A DNA stretch of 64,000 nt from contig JAIZOF010000001.1 in the NCBI GenBank assembly GCA_020525365.1, positions 1,139,456-1,203,455 on the forward strand. Reading direction: 5' to 3'. Origin of the DNA: Sulfurovum sp. GTDB lineage: Bacteria > Campylobacterota > Campylobacteria > Campylobacterales > Sulfurovaceae. Shown in pieces: positions 27,176 through 35,976 of the stretch (positions are counted from its first letter, which is position 1; every line of letters begins with the position of its first letter). A model generated the notes under the pieces. It did no database searches, was not told the DNA's origin, and saw nothing but the letters and a program-made list of their open reading frames with translations. The translations under genes were made by a program, and so were the position numbers.

Positions 27176-27703
27176 ATGCTTGGAAAACAATCTAAAAGAT
27201 ACGATATCTCACAAGATACAATGAATACCTATCAGTACGCAAAAATACAAACCAATAAAGGTGATATCTGGATCAAACTTCACCCAGATGATGCACCCAA
27301 TACTGTAGCAAATTTTGCACATCTTGCCAATGAAGGTTTTTACAATACCCTTAAGTTCCACAGGGTTATTCCTGGCTTCATGGCACAAGGGGGATGCCCA
27401 CACTCAGGACCTACAGGTAACCCTGCCTTGGCAGGAACAGGTGGTCCAGACTGGCAAATTGACTGCGAGACTGATACGAGCCAACACAAACATGGACGCG
27501 GAAGCCTCTCTATGGCACATGCGGGACCCAATACTGGTGGCAGTCAGTTCTTTATCTGTTTTGCATCTTGTCCACATCTTGATGGTGTACATACAGTATT
27601 TGGTGCCATAGAAAAAGATGACACACAAAGCTTTATGGTACTTGACAATATTGAACAAAATGATATTATTGAAACAATTGAGATTTGTACAAATAAAGAA
27701 TAA
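27176..27703 (+). CDS. Cyclophilin-type peptidyl-prolyl cis-trans isomerase
   Basis: A 175-residue cytoplasmic PpiB-like isomerase that helps protein folding. The cyclophilin core is present: FHRVIPGFMAQGGCP (catalytic Arg, Phe), GRGSLSMAHAGPNTGGSQFF and HLDGVHTVFG. The first 15 residues (LGKQSKRYDISQDT) precede the usual domain start; a second ATG at 27221 would remove them. AAAGGA lies upstream of 27176. There is no signal peptide. Confidence 0.9.
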   Translation: MLGKQSKRYDISQDTMNTYQYAKIQTNKGDIWIKLHPDDAPNTVANFAHLANEGFYNTLKFHRVIPGFMAQGGCPHSGPTGNPALAGTGGPDWQIDCETDTSQHKHGRGSLSMAHAGPNTGGSQFFICFASCPHLDGVHTVFGAIEKDDTQSFMVLDNIEQNDIIETIEICTNKE

Positions 27704-27816
27704 AATTAAAAAATATTAATAGTAGATAGTGTCAGGGATTACTTATTTTATACTAAATAGTATTATTCGATATTAAGGGGTATATAAAGACCTTATACTA
27801 TAAAGGAATAGAGAAG

Positions 27817-29718
27817 ATGTATGGATATTACCGTGTTGCTGCTGCTGTCAATAAAACCATCGTTGCCAACCCGAAGCAAAATGCCAAAGAGGTGTTTGTG
27901 CTCATGAAAGAGGCACACGATCAAAAGATTGGTGTTGTTGTATTTCCGGAGTTAACACTTACAGGATACACTGCTAGCGATCTTTTTCTTAACCAAACAC
28001 TTCTTGTTGCTCAAAACAATTCATTTAAAAAACTTCTTAAAAAGACACGCTTCATTGATACGGTAGCCATTGTTGGTATTGCGATCATGAAGGCAGACAG
28101 ACTCTACAACTGTGCAGCAATCATACAAAATGGCAAAATACTCGGTCTTGTGCCTAAATCCTACTTACCAAACAAAAAAGAGTTCTATGAAAAACGGCAG
28201 TTTGTCAGTGGTCGCAATATTGTCTGTACAACAACGGAGCTATTTGGAGACGAAGTACCTTTTGGGGTAGACTTACTCTTTGGTGATGGTATCAATATGA
28301 CCTTTGGTGTAGAGATATGTGAAGACCTTTGGACCATTACTCCACCAAGTAACCGTATGGCAAGCAGTGGTGCAAATCTACTCTTCAACCTCTCAGCAAG
28401 CAATGAGATTATTGGTAAGCATGCATACCGTGAAGAGTTGGTGCGAACCCAAAGTGCACGCTGTATGGCAGCTTATGTCTATAGTTCTTCAGGGGTTGGA
28501 GAGAGCACAACAGATACTATCTACAGTGGCCATGCAATCATTGCCGAATATGGCACTACCCTGTCACAAAACAAGCGCTTTAGCCTAAAAAGCCATCTCA
28601 TTTCATCTGATGTTGATTTGGAAAAATTACGCTGGCTACGGCTAAATGAGAGCAGCTACAGTGATGAGGAGTGCAAAAAAGCCAGAACCATTAAGTTGGG
28701 TACACTGCCTCCAATAGATACTTTGCAACGCAATATCGACCCTCACCCATTTGTTCCTCCTACTTTTGCAGACACAGAGATGCGGTGCGAAGAGATTATC
28801 CATATTCAAGCACATGGACTCATCAAGCGTATGCAACATACCCATATACACAAAGCAGTTATTGGTATCAGTGGTGGTCTAGATTCTACCCTTGCCCTGC
28901 TCTCAACACATTATGCATTTCAATTGATGGGTTGGAAAAGCAGTGATATCATTGCCGTAACCATGCCCGGATTTGGTACGACCAGCCGTACCAAATCTAA
29001 TGCCTCAAAGCTCTGCAAGGCGTTAAAGGTTACACTCAAAGAGATAGATATCAATAATCTCTCTTTAAAAGAGTTTGAAGCCATAGAGCACGACCCCAGT
29101 GAACACACCACTACCTATGAGAATGTTCAGGCACGTGTGCGCACCTCTATTCTTATGAATATGGCAAACAAAGAGAGTGGGCTGGTTGTTGGTACAGGAG
29201 ATCTTAGTGAAATTGCTTTGGGATGGAGTACCTATAATGGTGATCATATAAGCATGTATGGACTCAACAGTGGTATTCCCAAGACACTTATTAAATATAT
29301 TATTAAATATTACAAAAAAAATAACGCAATAGCTCCCATTATAGATGATATTCTCAATACTCCCATCAGTCCAGAGCTTCTGCCACACAGAGACAATAAG
29401 ATTGCACAAGAAACTGAAGAGATTGTAGGACCATATGAGCTACATGACTTCTTTTTGTATCACTTTATTAAATATGGTGCCACACCACAAAAAATATGCT
29501 ATCTAGCCACCCTCGCATTTGATGGGACATACAGTAAAGAGACCATTATAAAATGGCTTAAAACCTTCTTGGAACGCTTCTTTTCACAACAGTTCAAGCG
29601 AAGCTGTATGCCCGATGGACCTAAAGTAGGAACAGTCTCTCTAAGTCCACGCACTGACTGGCGTATGGCAAGCGATGCAGATGTGCAAGCATGGATAGTT
29701 TCTCTTGATAAGGTATAA
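27817..29718 (+). CDS. nadE: Glutamine-dependent NAD+ synthetase
   Basis: A 633-residue two-domain enzyme that amidates nicotinic acid adenine dinucleotide to NAD+. Residues 1-280 are a nitrilase-type glutaminase with the catalytic triad in VVFPELTLTGYT (Glu), VPKSYLPNKKEFYE (Lys) and GVEICEDLWTI (Cys). From about residue 340 the synthetase domain has the P-loop IGISGGLDSTLALL and the motif GTGDLSEIALGWSTYNGDH. It therefore can use glutamine directly. It stands as a single gene. Confidence 0.93.
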   Translation: MYGYYRVAAAVNKTIVANPKQNAKEVFVLMKEAHDQKIGVVVFPELTLTGYTASDLFLNQTLLVAQNNSFKKLLKKTRFIDTVAIVGIAIMKADRLYNCAAIIQNGKILGLVPKSYLPNKKEFYEKRQFVSGRNIVCTTTELFGDEVPFGVDLLFGDGINMTFGVEICEDLWTITPPSNRMASSGANLLFNLSASNEIIGKHAYREELVRTQSARCMAAYVYSSSGVGESTTDTIYSGHAIIAEYGTTLSQNKRFSLKSHLISSDVDLEKLRWLRLNESSYSDEECKKARTIKLGTLPPIDTLQRNIDPHPFVPPTFADTEMRCEEIIHIQAHGLIKRMQHTHIHKAVIGISGGLDSTLALLSTHYAFQLMGWKSSDIIAVTMPGFGTTSRTKSNASKLCKALKVTLKEIDINNLSLKEFEAIEHDPSEHTTTYENVQARVRTSILMNMANKESGLVVGTGDLSEIALGWSTYNGDHISMYGLNSGIPKTLIKYIIKYYKKNNAIAPIIDDILNTPISPELLPHRDNKIAQETEEIVGPYELHDFFLYHFIKYGATPQKICYLATLAFDGTYSKETIIKWLKTFLERFFSQQFKRSCMPDGPKVGTVSLSPRTDWRMASDADVQAWIVSLDKV

Positions 29719-29805
29719 GCTATATCTATCAGCCCTTTCACTGTTTTTTAATAGAATTTATTAAAAAAATATAATATCTTTATCTTTTATTTAAATTAAG
29801 GTAGA

Positions 29806-29811
29806 TATAAT
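29806..29811 (+). promoter_or_regulatory. -10 box of the DUF302-like gene
   Basis: TATAAT 45 bases before the ATG at 29857; AAAGGAG follows just before the start. Confidence 0.5.
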
Positions 29812-29856
29812 CCCACTACTCTATGACTAAATAGACTACATTCAAAGGAGCTTAAA

Positions 29857-30471
29857 ATGGTGGAATTATTCAAAAAATTTTTAACAGTAGTTGGTGCGAT
29901 TATTGTCTTCGGATTTGCTTTTGCTTTTGTAAAGTTTGATCTTGGTACACGCATTGAACAGGTTATGAAACTCGACCCTCAAGCACTGCCTGAGTATATG
30001 AAGATGTTCGATATAGTCCTCAGTACTGGTGACCCTGCCAAGGGAATGGTTAAACGTGTGAAAATGAGAATTCCCAAAGGAATGAGTAAGGCTGAAGCAT
30101 TTAAAAGTGCAATTGAGGTAATGGATGAAGTTGCTTCAGAACATGGACTCGCAATGGTTGACAGCAAAACCATGCCAAGAGAGGGAAAACTCTTTAGAAA
30201 TGGTGGAATATTAACCCATATCCGTTCATACTGTTCTCCAGCCATTGCAGACAGATTCCTCTCTTTCTCTCCTTATTTTATTGGTTTTATGCCATGCCGT
30301 ATTGGAATTGTAGAAGAGCTAAATGGCGATATCTATCTCTATACAATGGGCCTGGAACTCATGATCAATGGTGGTCAAACTCTTCCCAAAGAGATGCTTG
30401 AGCTTGCGAATGAGGTACGTGAAGGTATGTACGCTATGCTTGAAGCAGGTGCAAATTTCGACGAATACTAA
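29857..30471 (+). CDS. Membrane-anchored DUF302-like protein
   Basis: A 204-residue protein with one N-terminal membrane segment (FLTVVGAIIVFGFAFAFV) and a soluble periplasmic domain. The core (GGILTHIRSYCSPAIADRFLSFSP, ending in a helix) recalls DUF302, a small domain of unknown function common in sulfur-metabolising bacteria. A strong Shine-Dalgarno site, its own promoter and a terminator make it monocistronic. A second DUF302 protein lies at 38.7 kb. Confidence 0.7.
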   Translation: MVELFKKFLTVVGAIIVFGFAFAFVKFDLGTRIEQVMKLDPQALPEYMKMFDIVLSTGDPAKGMVKRVKMRIPKGMSKAEAFKSAIEVMDEVASEHGLAMVDSKTMPREGKLFRNGGILTHIRSYCSPAIADRFLSFSPYFIGFMPCRIGIVEELNGDIYLYTMGLELMINGGQTLPKEMLELANEVREGMYAMLEAGANFDEY

Positions 30472-30499
30472 GTCTCTCTTTTGAGGGGCTTATTTTTTA
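30470..30499 (+). terminator. Rho-independent terminator after the DUF302-like gene
   Basis: A 9-bp stem (AAGTCTCTC with GAGGGGCTT, two G-U pairs) with a TTTT loop, followed by ATTTTTTAA. It begins at the last base of the stop codon region. Confidence 0.65.
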
Positions 30500-30581
30500 A
30501 CTCTCTACCCTTATTTACACACCCAAATAAAAATATTTTCGTTTTTTTTAGTAAATTAATGTAAATCCTAAAAAAAATTGC

Positions 30582-30587
30582 TATAAT
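30582..30587 (+). promoter_or_regulatory. -10 box of the cold-shock gene
   Basis: TATAAT placing the transcript start near 30594 and giving a leader of about 125 bases before the ATG at 30720. The leader holds the self-complementary ATTTAAAT twice (30674-30681 and 30692-30699), able to form a hairpin just before the Shine-Dalgarno site. Confidence 0.55.
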
Positions 30588-30719
30588 GACGGCAATGGAA
30601 GGTGAGGATCGAGTTCATCTTTTGAGTGTTATGTGCGTGTTATAAACCCTGCAAGACCACCGAAAGACTCTCTATTTAAATGTTTTCATAAATTTAAATT
30701 ACATAAAAGGTATATAAAA

Positions 30720-30938
30720 ATGGCAGAACTAGTAAATGGAACCGTTAAATGGTTCAATGATGAAAAAGGTTATGGATTTATTCAGCAAGAAAATGGTGGA
30801 AGTGATGTATTTGTACACTTTCGTCAAGTTAACAACCCTGAAGGTGGTCGTGTAACACTTGCAGAAGGTCAAGCTGTTACATTCGAAATTGGTGAAGGTC
30901 AAAAAGGTCCACAAGCTGAGAATGTTACGGCAGTATAG
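30720..30938 (+). CDS. Cold-shock (CspA-type) protein
   Basis: A 72-residue single cold-shock domain with both nucleic-acid-binding motifs: RNP1-like KGYGFIQQ and RNP2-like VFVHF. Such proteins bind single-stranded RNA and DNA and melt RNA structure. The ATG at 30720 ([13 protein letters not shown]) follows AAAAGG by 9 bases; a longer in-frame GTG start at 30633 lies in the leader and is rejected. The long structured leader suggests temperature or post-transcriptional control. Confidence 0.92.
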   Translation: MAELVNGTVKWFNDEKGYGFIQQENGGSDVFVHFRQVNNPEGGRVTLAEGQAVTFEIGEGQKGPQAENVTAV

Positions 30939-30946
30939 TCACTTTT

Positions 30947-30984
30947 GGTACAAGCCTCTAGGACTTGTACCATCTTTCTTTTAA
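30947..30984 (+). terminator. Terminator of the cold-shock gene
   Basis: Stem GGTACAAG/CTTGTACC with an inner CC/GG pair, followed by a T-rich tail (ATCTTTCTTTT). It lies 9 bases after the stop codon. Confidence 0.75.
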
Positions 30985-31021
30985 TTTTCCCCTAACTTAA
31001 AATAACTATCTATTCAAATTT

Positions 31022-31381
31022 TTACCTTCTGTTACGATGCGTGTAGATATAAGTTGCATTTTTCTTCTGCAAATAATCGTAAATTACTTTAACCTCCTCA
31101 TCGGTTAGGTAGTAGTGCGGCATCACTGGATGATAAATATTAACACTGGTTATCATCTGTTTCAAGGTATTTAAGCGTATATCGGGTCCTTTTAGTGCTT
31201 TTTTTCCATCAGTATCCCAAAACGAAACAATCACTTTTCCTTCACCACTTTTTCCATGACACTGTGCGCAACTAACACCACGTGGGTTATTGTAGAGCAT
31301 TTGACCATACTCATAGTGTGATATAAAATCCTCTTCGGCTAACAACAATAACGGTAGTACTAAAAAAATATACTTCAACAT
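31022..31381 (-). CDS. Small periplasmic c-type cytochrome
   Basis: A 119-residue monohaem cytochrome c. It has a signal peptide (LKYIFLVLPLLLLAEE), the haem motif CAQCHGKSGEGK and a distal methionine likely in HPVMPHYYLTDEEV, followed by a C-terminal helix. It probably carries electrons between periplasmic enzymes and a terminal oxidase. It is divergent from folD and has no neighbouring partner gene. Confidence 0.88.
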   Translation of the reverse strand: MLKYIFLVLPLLLLAEEDFISHYEYGQMLYNNPRGVSCAQCHGKSGEGKVIVSFWDTDGKKALKGPDIRLNTLKQMITSVNIYHPVMPHYYLTDEEVKVIYDYLQKKNATYIYTHRNRR

Positions 31382-31425
31382 ATGATGTAACTCTTTACGG
31401 GAAAAATACCCTAAACTAATTTGGC

Positions 31426-31431
31426 TATAAT
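31426..31431 (+). promoter_or_regulatory. -10 box of folD
   Basis: TATAAT 34 bases before the folD ATG. Confidence 0.55.
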
Positions 31432-31465
31432 ACTACCCTAAAAATCATTAACAAGGTCATACTCT

Positions 31466-32314
31466 ATGCAACTGATCGATGGTAAAGCACTCGCACAAAA
31501 AGTACAAGAGTCTATCGCCAAAGAGGTAGAGCATCTGAAACAGGAAAAGAACATTGTTCCTGGTCTAGCTGTTATTCTTATTGGTGATGACCCTGCAAGT
31601 CATGCCTATGTCAACATGAAGGCAAAAGCGTGTGAAAAAGCAGGTTTCTACTCCATTACCCATAATATGCCTGATACAATTGGCCAAGATGAAATCATTG
31701 CTACCATTAAGATGATTAATGCCAATCCGCGTATCGATGGCATATTAGTACAACTTCCACTTCCAAAACATATCGATACATATAAAATTCTTGAGGTTAT
31801 TGACCCTCAAAAAGATGTTGATGGTTTCCATGCCTGTAATGTTGGTCGCCTTATAACAGGACTAGAGAGTTTTGTACCATGTACACCACTAGGTGTTATG
31901 AAAATGTTTAAAGAGTACAACATCAGCCTTGAGGGTAAAAATATCTGTGTGGTTGGTGCAAGCAATATTGTTGGCAAACCTATGGCTTCATTGCTACTCA
32001 ATGCCAATGCCACTGTTACAATTACACACATTTTCACCAAAGATCTTAAAGCACACACCAGTCAAGCAGATATTGTTGTCATAGGTGCAGGCGTGCCAGG
32101 TCTCATTAAAGAAGATATGATCAAGGAGGGTGCTATTGTTATTGATATTGGTATCAATAGACTAGAGAATGGAAAACTGGTTGGAGATGTAGACTTTGAG
32201 CCAGTCTCCAAAAAATGCTCCTATATCACTCCTGTTCCTGGTGGTGTCGGTCCCATGACCATCGCTATGCTGCTTTCCAATACACTTAAGTCTGCAAAGG
32301 CACGTACCCTATGA
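31466..32314 (+). CDS. folD: Methylenetetrahydrofolate dehydrogenase/cyclohydrolase
   Basis: FolD interconverts methylene-, methenyl- and formyl-tetrahydrofolate in one-carbon metabolism. Key motifs are YVNMKAKACEKAGF (catalytic Lys), VQLPLPKHID, the nucleotide site GASNIVGKPMASLL and TPVPGGVGPMTIAML. Length 282 is typical. The stop overlaps the lepB start (ATGA), a common campylobacterial pair. Confidence 0.96.
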   Translation: MQLIDGKALAQKVQESIAKEVEHLKQEKNIVPGLAVILIGDDPASHAYVNMKAKACEKAGFYSITHNMPDTIGQDEIIATIKMINANPRIDGILVQLPLPKHIDTYKILEVIDPQKDVDGFHACNVGRLITGLESFVPCTPLGVMKMFKEYNISLEGKNICVVGASNIVGKPMASLLLNANATVTITHIFTKDLKAHTSQADIVVIGAGVPGLIKEDMIKEGAIVIDIGINRLENGKLVGDVDFEPVSKKCSYITPVPGGVGPMTIAMLLSNTLKSAKARTL

Positions 32315-33282
32315 ATAATTTTATTAAAAAACTCTATGCTTTTACCTCCTCCTGGACAGGTACCATAATCATTGTACTTTTCCTTAATTTTTTTATTATA
32401 CAGTCATTTGTTATTCCTAGTGGCTCAATGAAGCGTACAGAACTAATAGGAGATTTTCTTTTTGTTAAAAAATTCTCCTATGGTATTCCTATCCCACATC
32501 TACCATGGTTGGAAATTCCTATATTGCCAGACTTTAATAAAAACGGTCATCTCATAGAGGGATCACGTCCCAAAAGAGAAGATATTGTTGTCTTCCGCTA
32601 TCCTAAGAACAAAAAAATACATTATGTCAAGCGTTGTGTTGCTGTTGGCGGCGATGAGATTCTCTATGCAAATAAAAAACTACTAATCCATTTTCATGAG
32701 GGTGATGACTATATTCGTAAATACTACTCTACAAAGAAAATCAAGAAACTTCAAGATAAACTTTGGGTAGAAAATCCCTATATGGAGAAGTATCCTGGTA
32801 TTCAGTATGCACCAGAAGGAATGAATATCTTTGAGGCTCTACTTAATTACTATGTGTATCATGAAAAGATTGATGTAAGGCCGGTCATGGTAGACGGGTT
32901 TGATGTGCCAACTTATAAACTTAAAAATCGTACAATCAATGCATTTTATGCCAAGGTACCTAAAGATCACTTCTACATGATTGGAGATAACCGCGACAAC
33001 TCCAATGACAGTCGTTTTTGGGGGCCCGTACCCTACTCTTTTGTTGTCGGAACACCGTGGTGTATCTGGACAAGTATTGAGTACCGTTCCTATGATGCAG
33101 TGCTTAATGGCGATAAATTTGGAAGTGGACAAGATCATGCTGGACTGAAGCGTATCTGTGGTGATACTCCCATTGACTCCGAAGCTTGTGAAAAACTTTG
33201 GAACAGACAACGCTATACGGTTCGGTGGGGGCGCGTAGGTAGACGCATTAAAACTCTTGAAAGAGAACAGCCTATTCAATGA
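32311..33282 (+). CDS. lepB: Signal peptidase I
   Basis: LepB cleaves signal peptides of exported proteins at the outer face of the inner membrane. After one N-terminal membrane helix come the catalytic serine (VIPSGSMKRTELIGD) and lysine (RYPKNKKIHYVKRCVAVGGD) and the C-terminal box GDNRDNSNDSRFWGPVP. At 323 residues it carries an insert of about 80 residues between boxes D and E. It is coupled to folD. Confidence 0.94.
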   Translation: MNNFIKKLYAFTSSWTGTIIIVLFLNFFIIQSFVIPSGSMKRTELIGDFLFVKKFSYGIPIPHLPWLEIPILPDFNKNGHLIEGSRPKREDIVVFRYPKNKKIHYVKRCVAVGGDEILYANKKLLIHFHEGDDYIRKYYSTKKIKKLQDKLWVENPYMEKYPGIQYAPEGMNIFEALLNYYVYHEKIDVRPVMVDGFDVPTYKLKNRTINAFYAKVPKDHFYMIGDNRDNSNDSRFWGPVPYSFVVGTPWCIWTSIEYRSYDAVLNGDKFGSGQDHAGLKRICGDTPIDSEACEKLWNRQRYTVRWGRVGRRIKTLEREQPIQ

Positions 33283-33328
33283 ACAGAGTCGACACTATTG
33301 GACTCTTAATATCCTAGAAAGGAATCTT

Positions 33329-33796
33329 GTGGAAAAAAAACATTTTTATATTGCGACTGATCATGCTGGTTACAGCATTAAGGCCTACATCAAAGAGGTT
33401 GTCACTGACCTTGGTCATACAATCACTGATCTTGGTCCTGATAATGCTGACCGTGTTGACTACCCAGACTATGCACACAAGTGTGCGCATGCTGTACTTG
33501 AAAATAAAGGAAGTTTTGGCATTCTTGTTTGTGGCACGGGTATTGGTATCTCCATGGCTGCCAATAAAATAGTGGGTATCCGTGCGGCACTCTGCCACGA
33601 CCACTACACTGCCAAACTAGCTCGCCAACACAATGATGCAAATATTCTCTGTTTTGGAGAACGCGTGGCAGGCAAAGGGGTTGTTGAAGATATAATCAAA
33701 GCCTTTTCAGAAGCAGAGTTTGAAGGGGGTCGCCATGCGGAACGCATCGCAAAGATAGAAGCAGAGATACTCAACTTTAATAGTCATTCAAAATAG
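33329..33796 (+). CDS. rpiB: Ribose 5-phosphate isomerase B
   Basis: RpiB interconverts ribose- and ribulose-5-phosphate in the pentose phosphate pathway. The motifs [15 protein letters not shown] and [15 protein letters not shown] (catalytic Cys) are intact. A GTG at 33329 ([14 protein letters not shown]) with AAAGGA 7 bases upstream is preferred; the longer ATG frame at 33257 overlaps lepB and adds unrelated sequence. It gives 155 residues, the family norm. It lies just ahead of apt. Confidence 0.9.
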   Translation: MEKKHFYIATDHAGYSIKAYIKEVVTDLGHTITDLGPDNADRVDYPDYAHKCAHAVLENKGSFGILVCGTGIGISMAANKIVGIRAALCHDHYTAKLARQHNDANILCFGERVAGKGVVEDIIKAFSEAEFEGGRHAERIAKIEAEILNFNSHSK

Positions 33797-33842
33797 AAGG
33801 AAATATCAACATTATTTCAATCTACAACAAGGAACATACCTT

Positions 33843-34385
33843 ATGACACTCAATCCTGAAGAGAAAAAAATTATTATTGAAAGTATTCGTGACATTCCAG
33901 ATTTCCCTAAGAGTGGTATTGTCTTTAAAGACATGACCACCCTACTGAATAATCCAATAGCTTATAAAACTTTAATGGATCACCTTGAAGCACGCTATAG
34001 AAGCTATAATCTTGATTATATTGCTGGCATTGATGCACGTGGATTTATTTTTGGTGCGGCACTAGCAGATAGGTTAAATATTGGCTTTGTACCTGTCCGA
34101 AAAAAAGGTAAGCTCCCCTATACTACCATTTCAGAAAAATACCTATTAGAGTATGGCTTTGACGAAGTGGAGATACATATCGATGCTTTTAATAAAAATA
34201 AAGAGGCAAAAGTACTTCTTGTTGACGATCTTATTGCTACTGGTGGTACTGCTAAAGCAGTAACCAGTCTTATCCATAAAGTAGGTGCACAGTGTGTCGA
34301 AGCCTGCTTCATTTTGGAGTTAGCATTTCTTAAAGGTCGAGAGAAATTTTCTATGCCAGTCTACTCTGTACTGCAGGTAGATTAG
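33843..34385 (+). CDS. apt: Adenine phosphoribosyltransferase
   Basis: Apt salvages adenine to AMP with PRPP. The PRPP-binding motif [17 protein letters not shown] and the N-terminal [21 protein letters not shown] are diagnostic. Length 180. It follows rpiB by 46 bases and is probably cotranscribed. Confidence 0.95.
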   Translation: MTLNPEEKKIIIESIRDIPDFPKSGIVFKDMTTLLNNPIAYKTLMDHLEARYRSYNLDYIAGIDARGFIFGAALADRLNIGFVPVRKKGKLPYTTISEKYLLEYGFDEVEIHIDAFNKNKEAKVLLVDDLIATGGTAKAVTSLIHKVGAQCVEACFILELAFLKGREKFSMPVYSVLQVD

Positions 34386-34409
34386 GGCTACCCTTAACGA
34401 CGCATTAGG

Positions 34410-34415
34410 TATAAT
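34410..34415 (+). promoter_or_regulatory. -10 box of trpB
   Basis: TATAAT 28 bases before the trpB ATG, followed by GAGGAAAG. No trp attenuator or leader peptide is visible. Confidence 0.55.
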
Positions 34416-34443
34416 CTTTACAATATTTTATGAGGAAAGTCCA

Positions 34444-35670
34444 ATGGATTTACACCAATCACTTTATATTCCAAAACCCAGTCCATTTGACCCTGATAGT
34501 CATGGTCATTTTGGTAAGTTTGGTGGTCGTTTTGTACCCGAAACCCTCATGCCTGCTCTTGAACAGCTTCGAAAAGACTATGAAACAGTACGTTTTAGTG
34601 AAGATTTTTGGAGAGAAGTTGACTACTACTATAAGCACTATGTTGGACGCCCTTCTTCACTCTATCATGCAGCAAATATCTCTCAAGAAATTGGAGCAAA
34701 GATTTACCTTAAGCGTGAAGACCTTAACCATACGGGTGCACATAAAATCAATCACTGTATTGCTCAAGCGGTATTGGCAAAGCGTCTAGGCAAGAAAAAG
34801 ATTATTGCAGAAACCGGTGCAGGACAACATGGGGTTGCCACCGCAACTGTTGCAGCACTCTTTGGGCTAGAGTGTGAAGTATTTATGGGTGCCAAAGATG
34901 TGGCTCGCCAAGAGCTCAATGTCTTTCGCATGAAGCTGCTCGGTGCGAAGGTACATGCCGTAGAGAGCGGTTCCAAGACCCTCAAAGATGCCATGAACGA
35001 TGCCATACGTCACTGGGTAACGCATGCGCGTGATACCTACTATCTCATCGGTACCGTTGCAGGGCCTCACCCCTACCCTATGATGGTGCGTGACATTCAG
35101 AGCATCATCGGATGGGAAGCGAAACAGCAGCTTCAGGAGGTTGAAGGCACCCTGCCCGACAAGGTCATTGCCTGTATCGGTGGTGGTTCCAATGCACTGG
35201 GTATTTTTAACCACTTCCTCAAAGAGAAAAGTGTTGAATGCATTGGAATCGAAGCAGGCGGTGAAGGGCTTGAGCATAAACATGGTTGCTCACTCGAAAA
35301 AGGAAGCCCTGGTGTATTGCATGGGCAACTTAGCTATCTACTTCAAGATGAGGATGGGCAGATACAGGAGGCACACTCCATCTCCGCAGGACTCGACTAC
35401 CCTGGTATTGGGCCCGAGCACGCCTACCTCAAAGATAATGGTATCGTTACCTACGATCACATTACTGACGATGAAGCAATGGAAGCATTTGTCTGGCTAA
35501 GCCAGAAAGAGGGGATTATCCCGGCATTTGAAAGTTCCCATGCTATTGCCTATCTCAAGAAGATGAAGCCTGAAGAGATCAAAGGCAAAACGATCCTCGT
35601 CAACCTTTCAGGGCGTGGCGACAAAGATATGATGCAGGCGAAGGATATTTTGGCGGAGCAGTTTGTATAA
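34444..35670 (+). CDS. trpB: Tryptophan synthase beta subunit
   Basis: TrpB condenses indole with serine to give tryptophan. The PLP lysine lies in [17 protein letters not shown], with [13 protein letters not shown] and the phosphate loop [11 protein letters not shown]. It is the TrpB1 form, 408 residues. No trpA follows. The first ~450 bases are AT-rich like the neighbours, but from about 34900 to the stop the DNA is clearly richer in GC (for example 33 of 60 bases at 35041-35100 against 21 of 60 at 34561-34620), suggesting that the 3' part came by recombination from a higher-GC relative. Confidence 0.95.
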   Translation: MDLHQSLYIPKPSPFDPDSHGHFGKFGGRFVPETLMPALEQLRKDYETVRFSEDFWREVDYYYKHYVGRPSSLYHAANISQEIGAKIYLKREDLNHTGAHKINHCIAQAVLAKRLGKKKIIAETGAGQHGVATATVAALFGLECEVFMGAKDVARQELNVFRMKLLGAKVHAVESGSKTLKDAMNDAIRHWVTHARDTYYLIGTVAGPHPYPMMVRDIQSIIGWEAKQQLQEVEGTLPDKVIACIGGGSNALGIFNHFLKEKSVECIGIEAGGEGLEHKHGCSLEKGSPGVLHGQLSYLLQDEDGQIQEAHSISAGLDYPGIGPEHAYLKDNGIVTYDHITDDEAMEAFVWLSQKEGIIPAFESSHAIAYLKKMKPEEIKGKTILVNLSGRGDKDMMQAKDILAEQFV

Positions 35671-35748
35671 CGGTATTCAATTATGTTCCCCAGTTTTCTC
35701 ATGGGAAAAATCTCAGAAAATCTTTCTAAGAGAAAATACTTTTCTTGT

Positions 35749-35868
35749 TTAGATGATGGTTGTTCTTTTCTTTGCTCCGACAAGCCAATATGCAATAGCA
35801 AGACCGACAATCACAGCAGTTATAATGAGAAGTTCTTCTCCTTTTTCTAAAGAGAGCGAATAGATCAG
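35749..35868 (-). pseudogene. Short transmembrane remnant
   Basis: On the minus strand the frame ends in EELLIITAVIVGLAIAYWLV, followed by a basic tail (GAKKRTTII) and TAA. The frame is open back to about 35888 but has no ATG, GTG or TTG; only a CTG at 35868. It looks like the C-terminal end of a lost membrane-protein gene, or a 39-residue small membrane protein with an odd start. Confidence 0.35.
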
Positions 35869-35976
35869 TACTTTATAAGCACAGTAACCTTAAGTCCCAT
35901 GACGGTAGTACATTTCTTACTAATATTTGGCTATACTCTCCATTATCATAAAAAACCATTAGAAGGACTACAAACC

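Noticed and set aside
30633-30719. N-terminal extension of the cold-shock protein from a GTG
   Set aside because: The extra 29 residues do not belong to the cold-shock fold, and the ATG at 30720 has a good Shine-Dalgarno site.
34386-34443. A trp attenuator or T-box before trpB
   Set aside because: The 58-base gap has only a -10 box and a ribosome site, with no leader peptide rich in Trp and no T-box motif.
35090-35500. ORF inside trpB in another frame
   Set aside because: It exists because the GC-richer part of trpB has few stop codons in other frames; no motif and no ribosome site.
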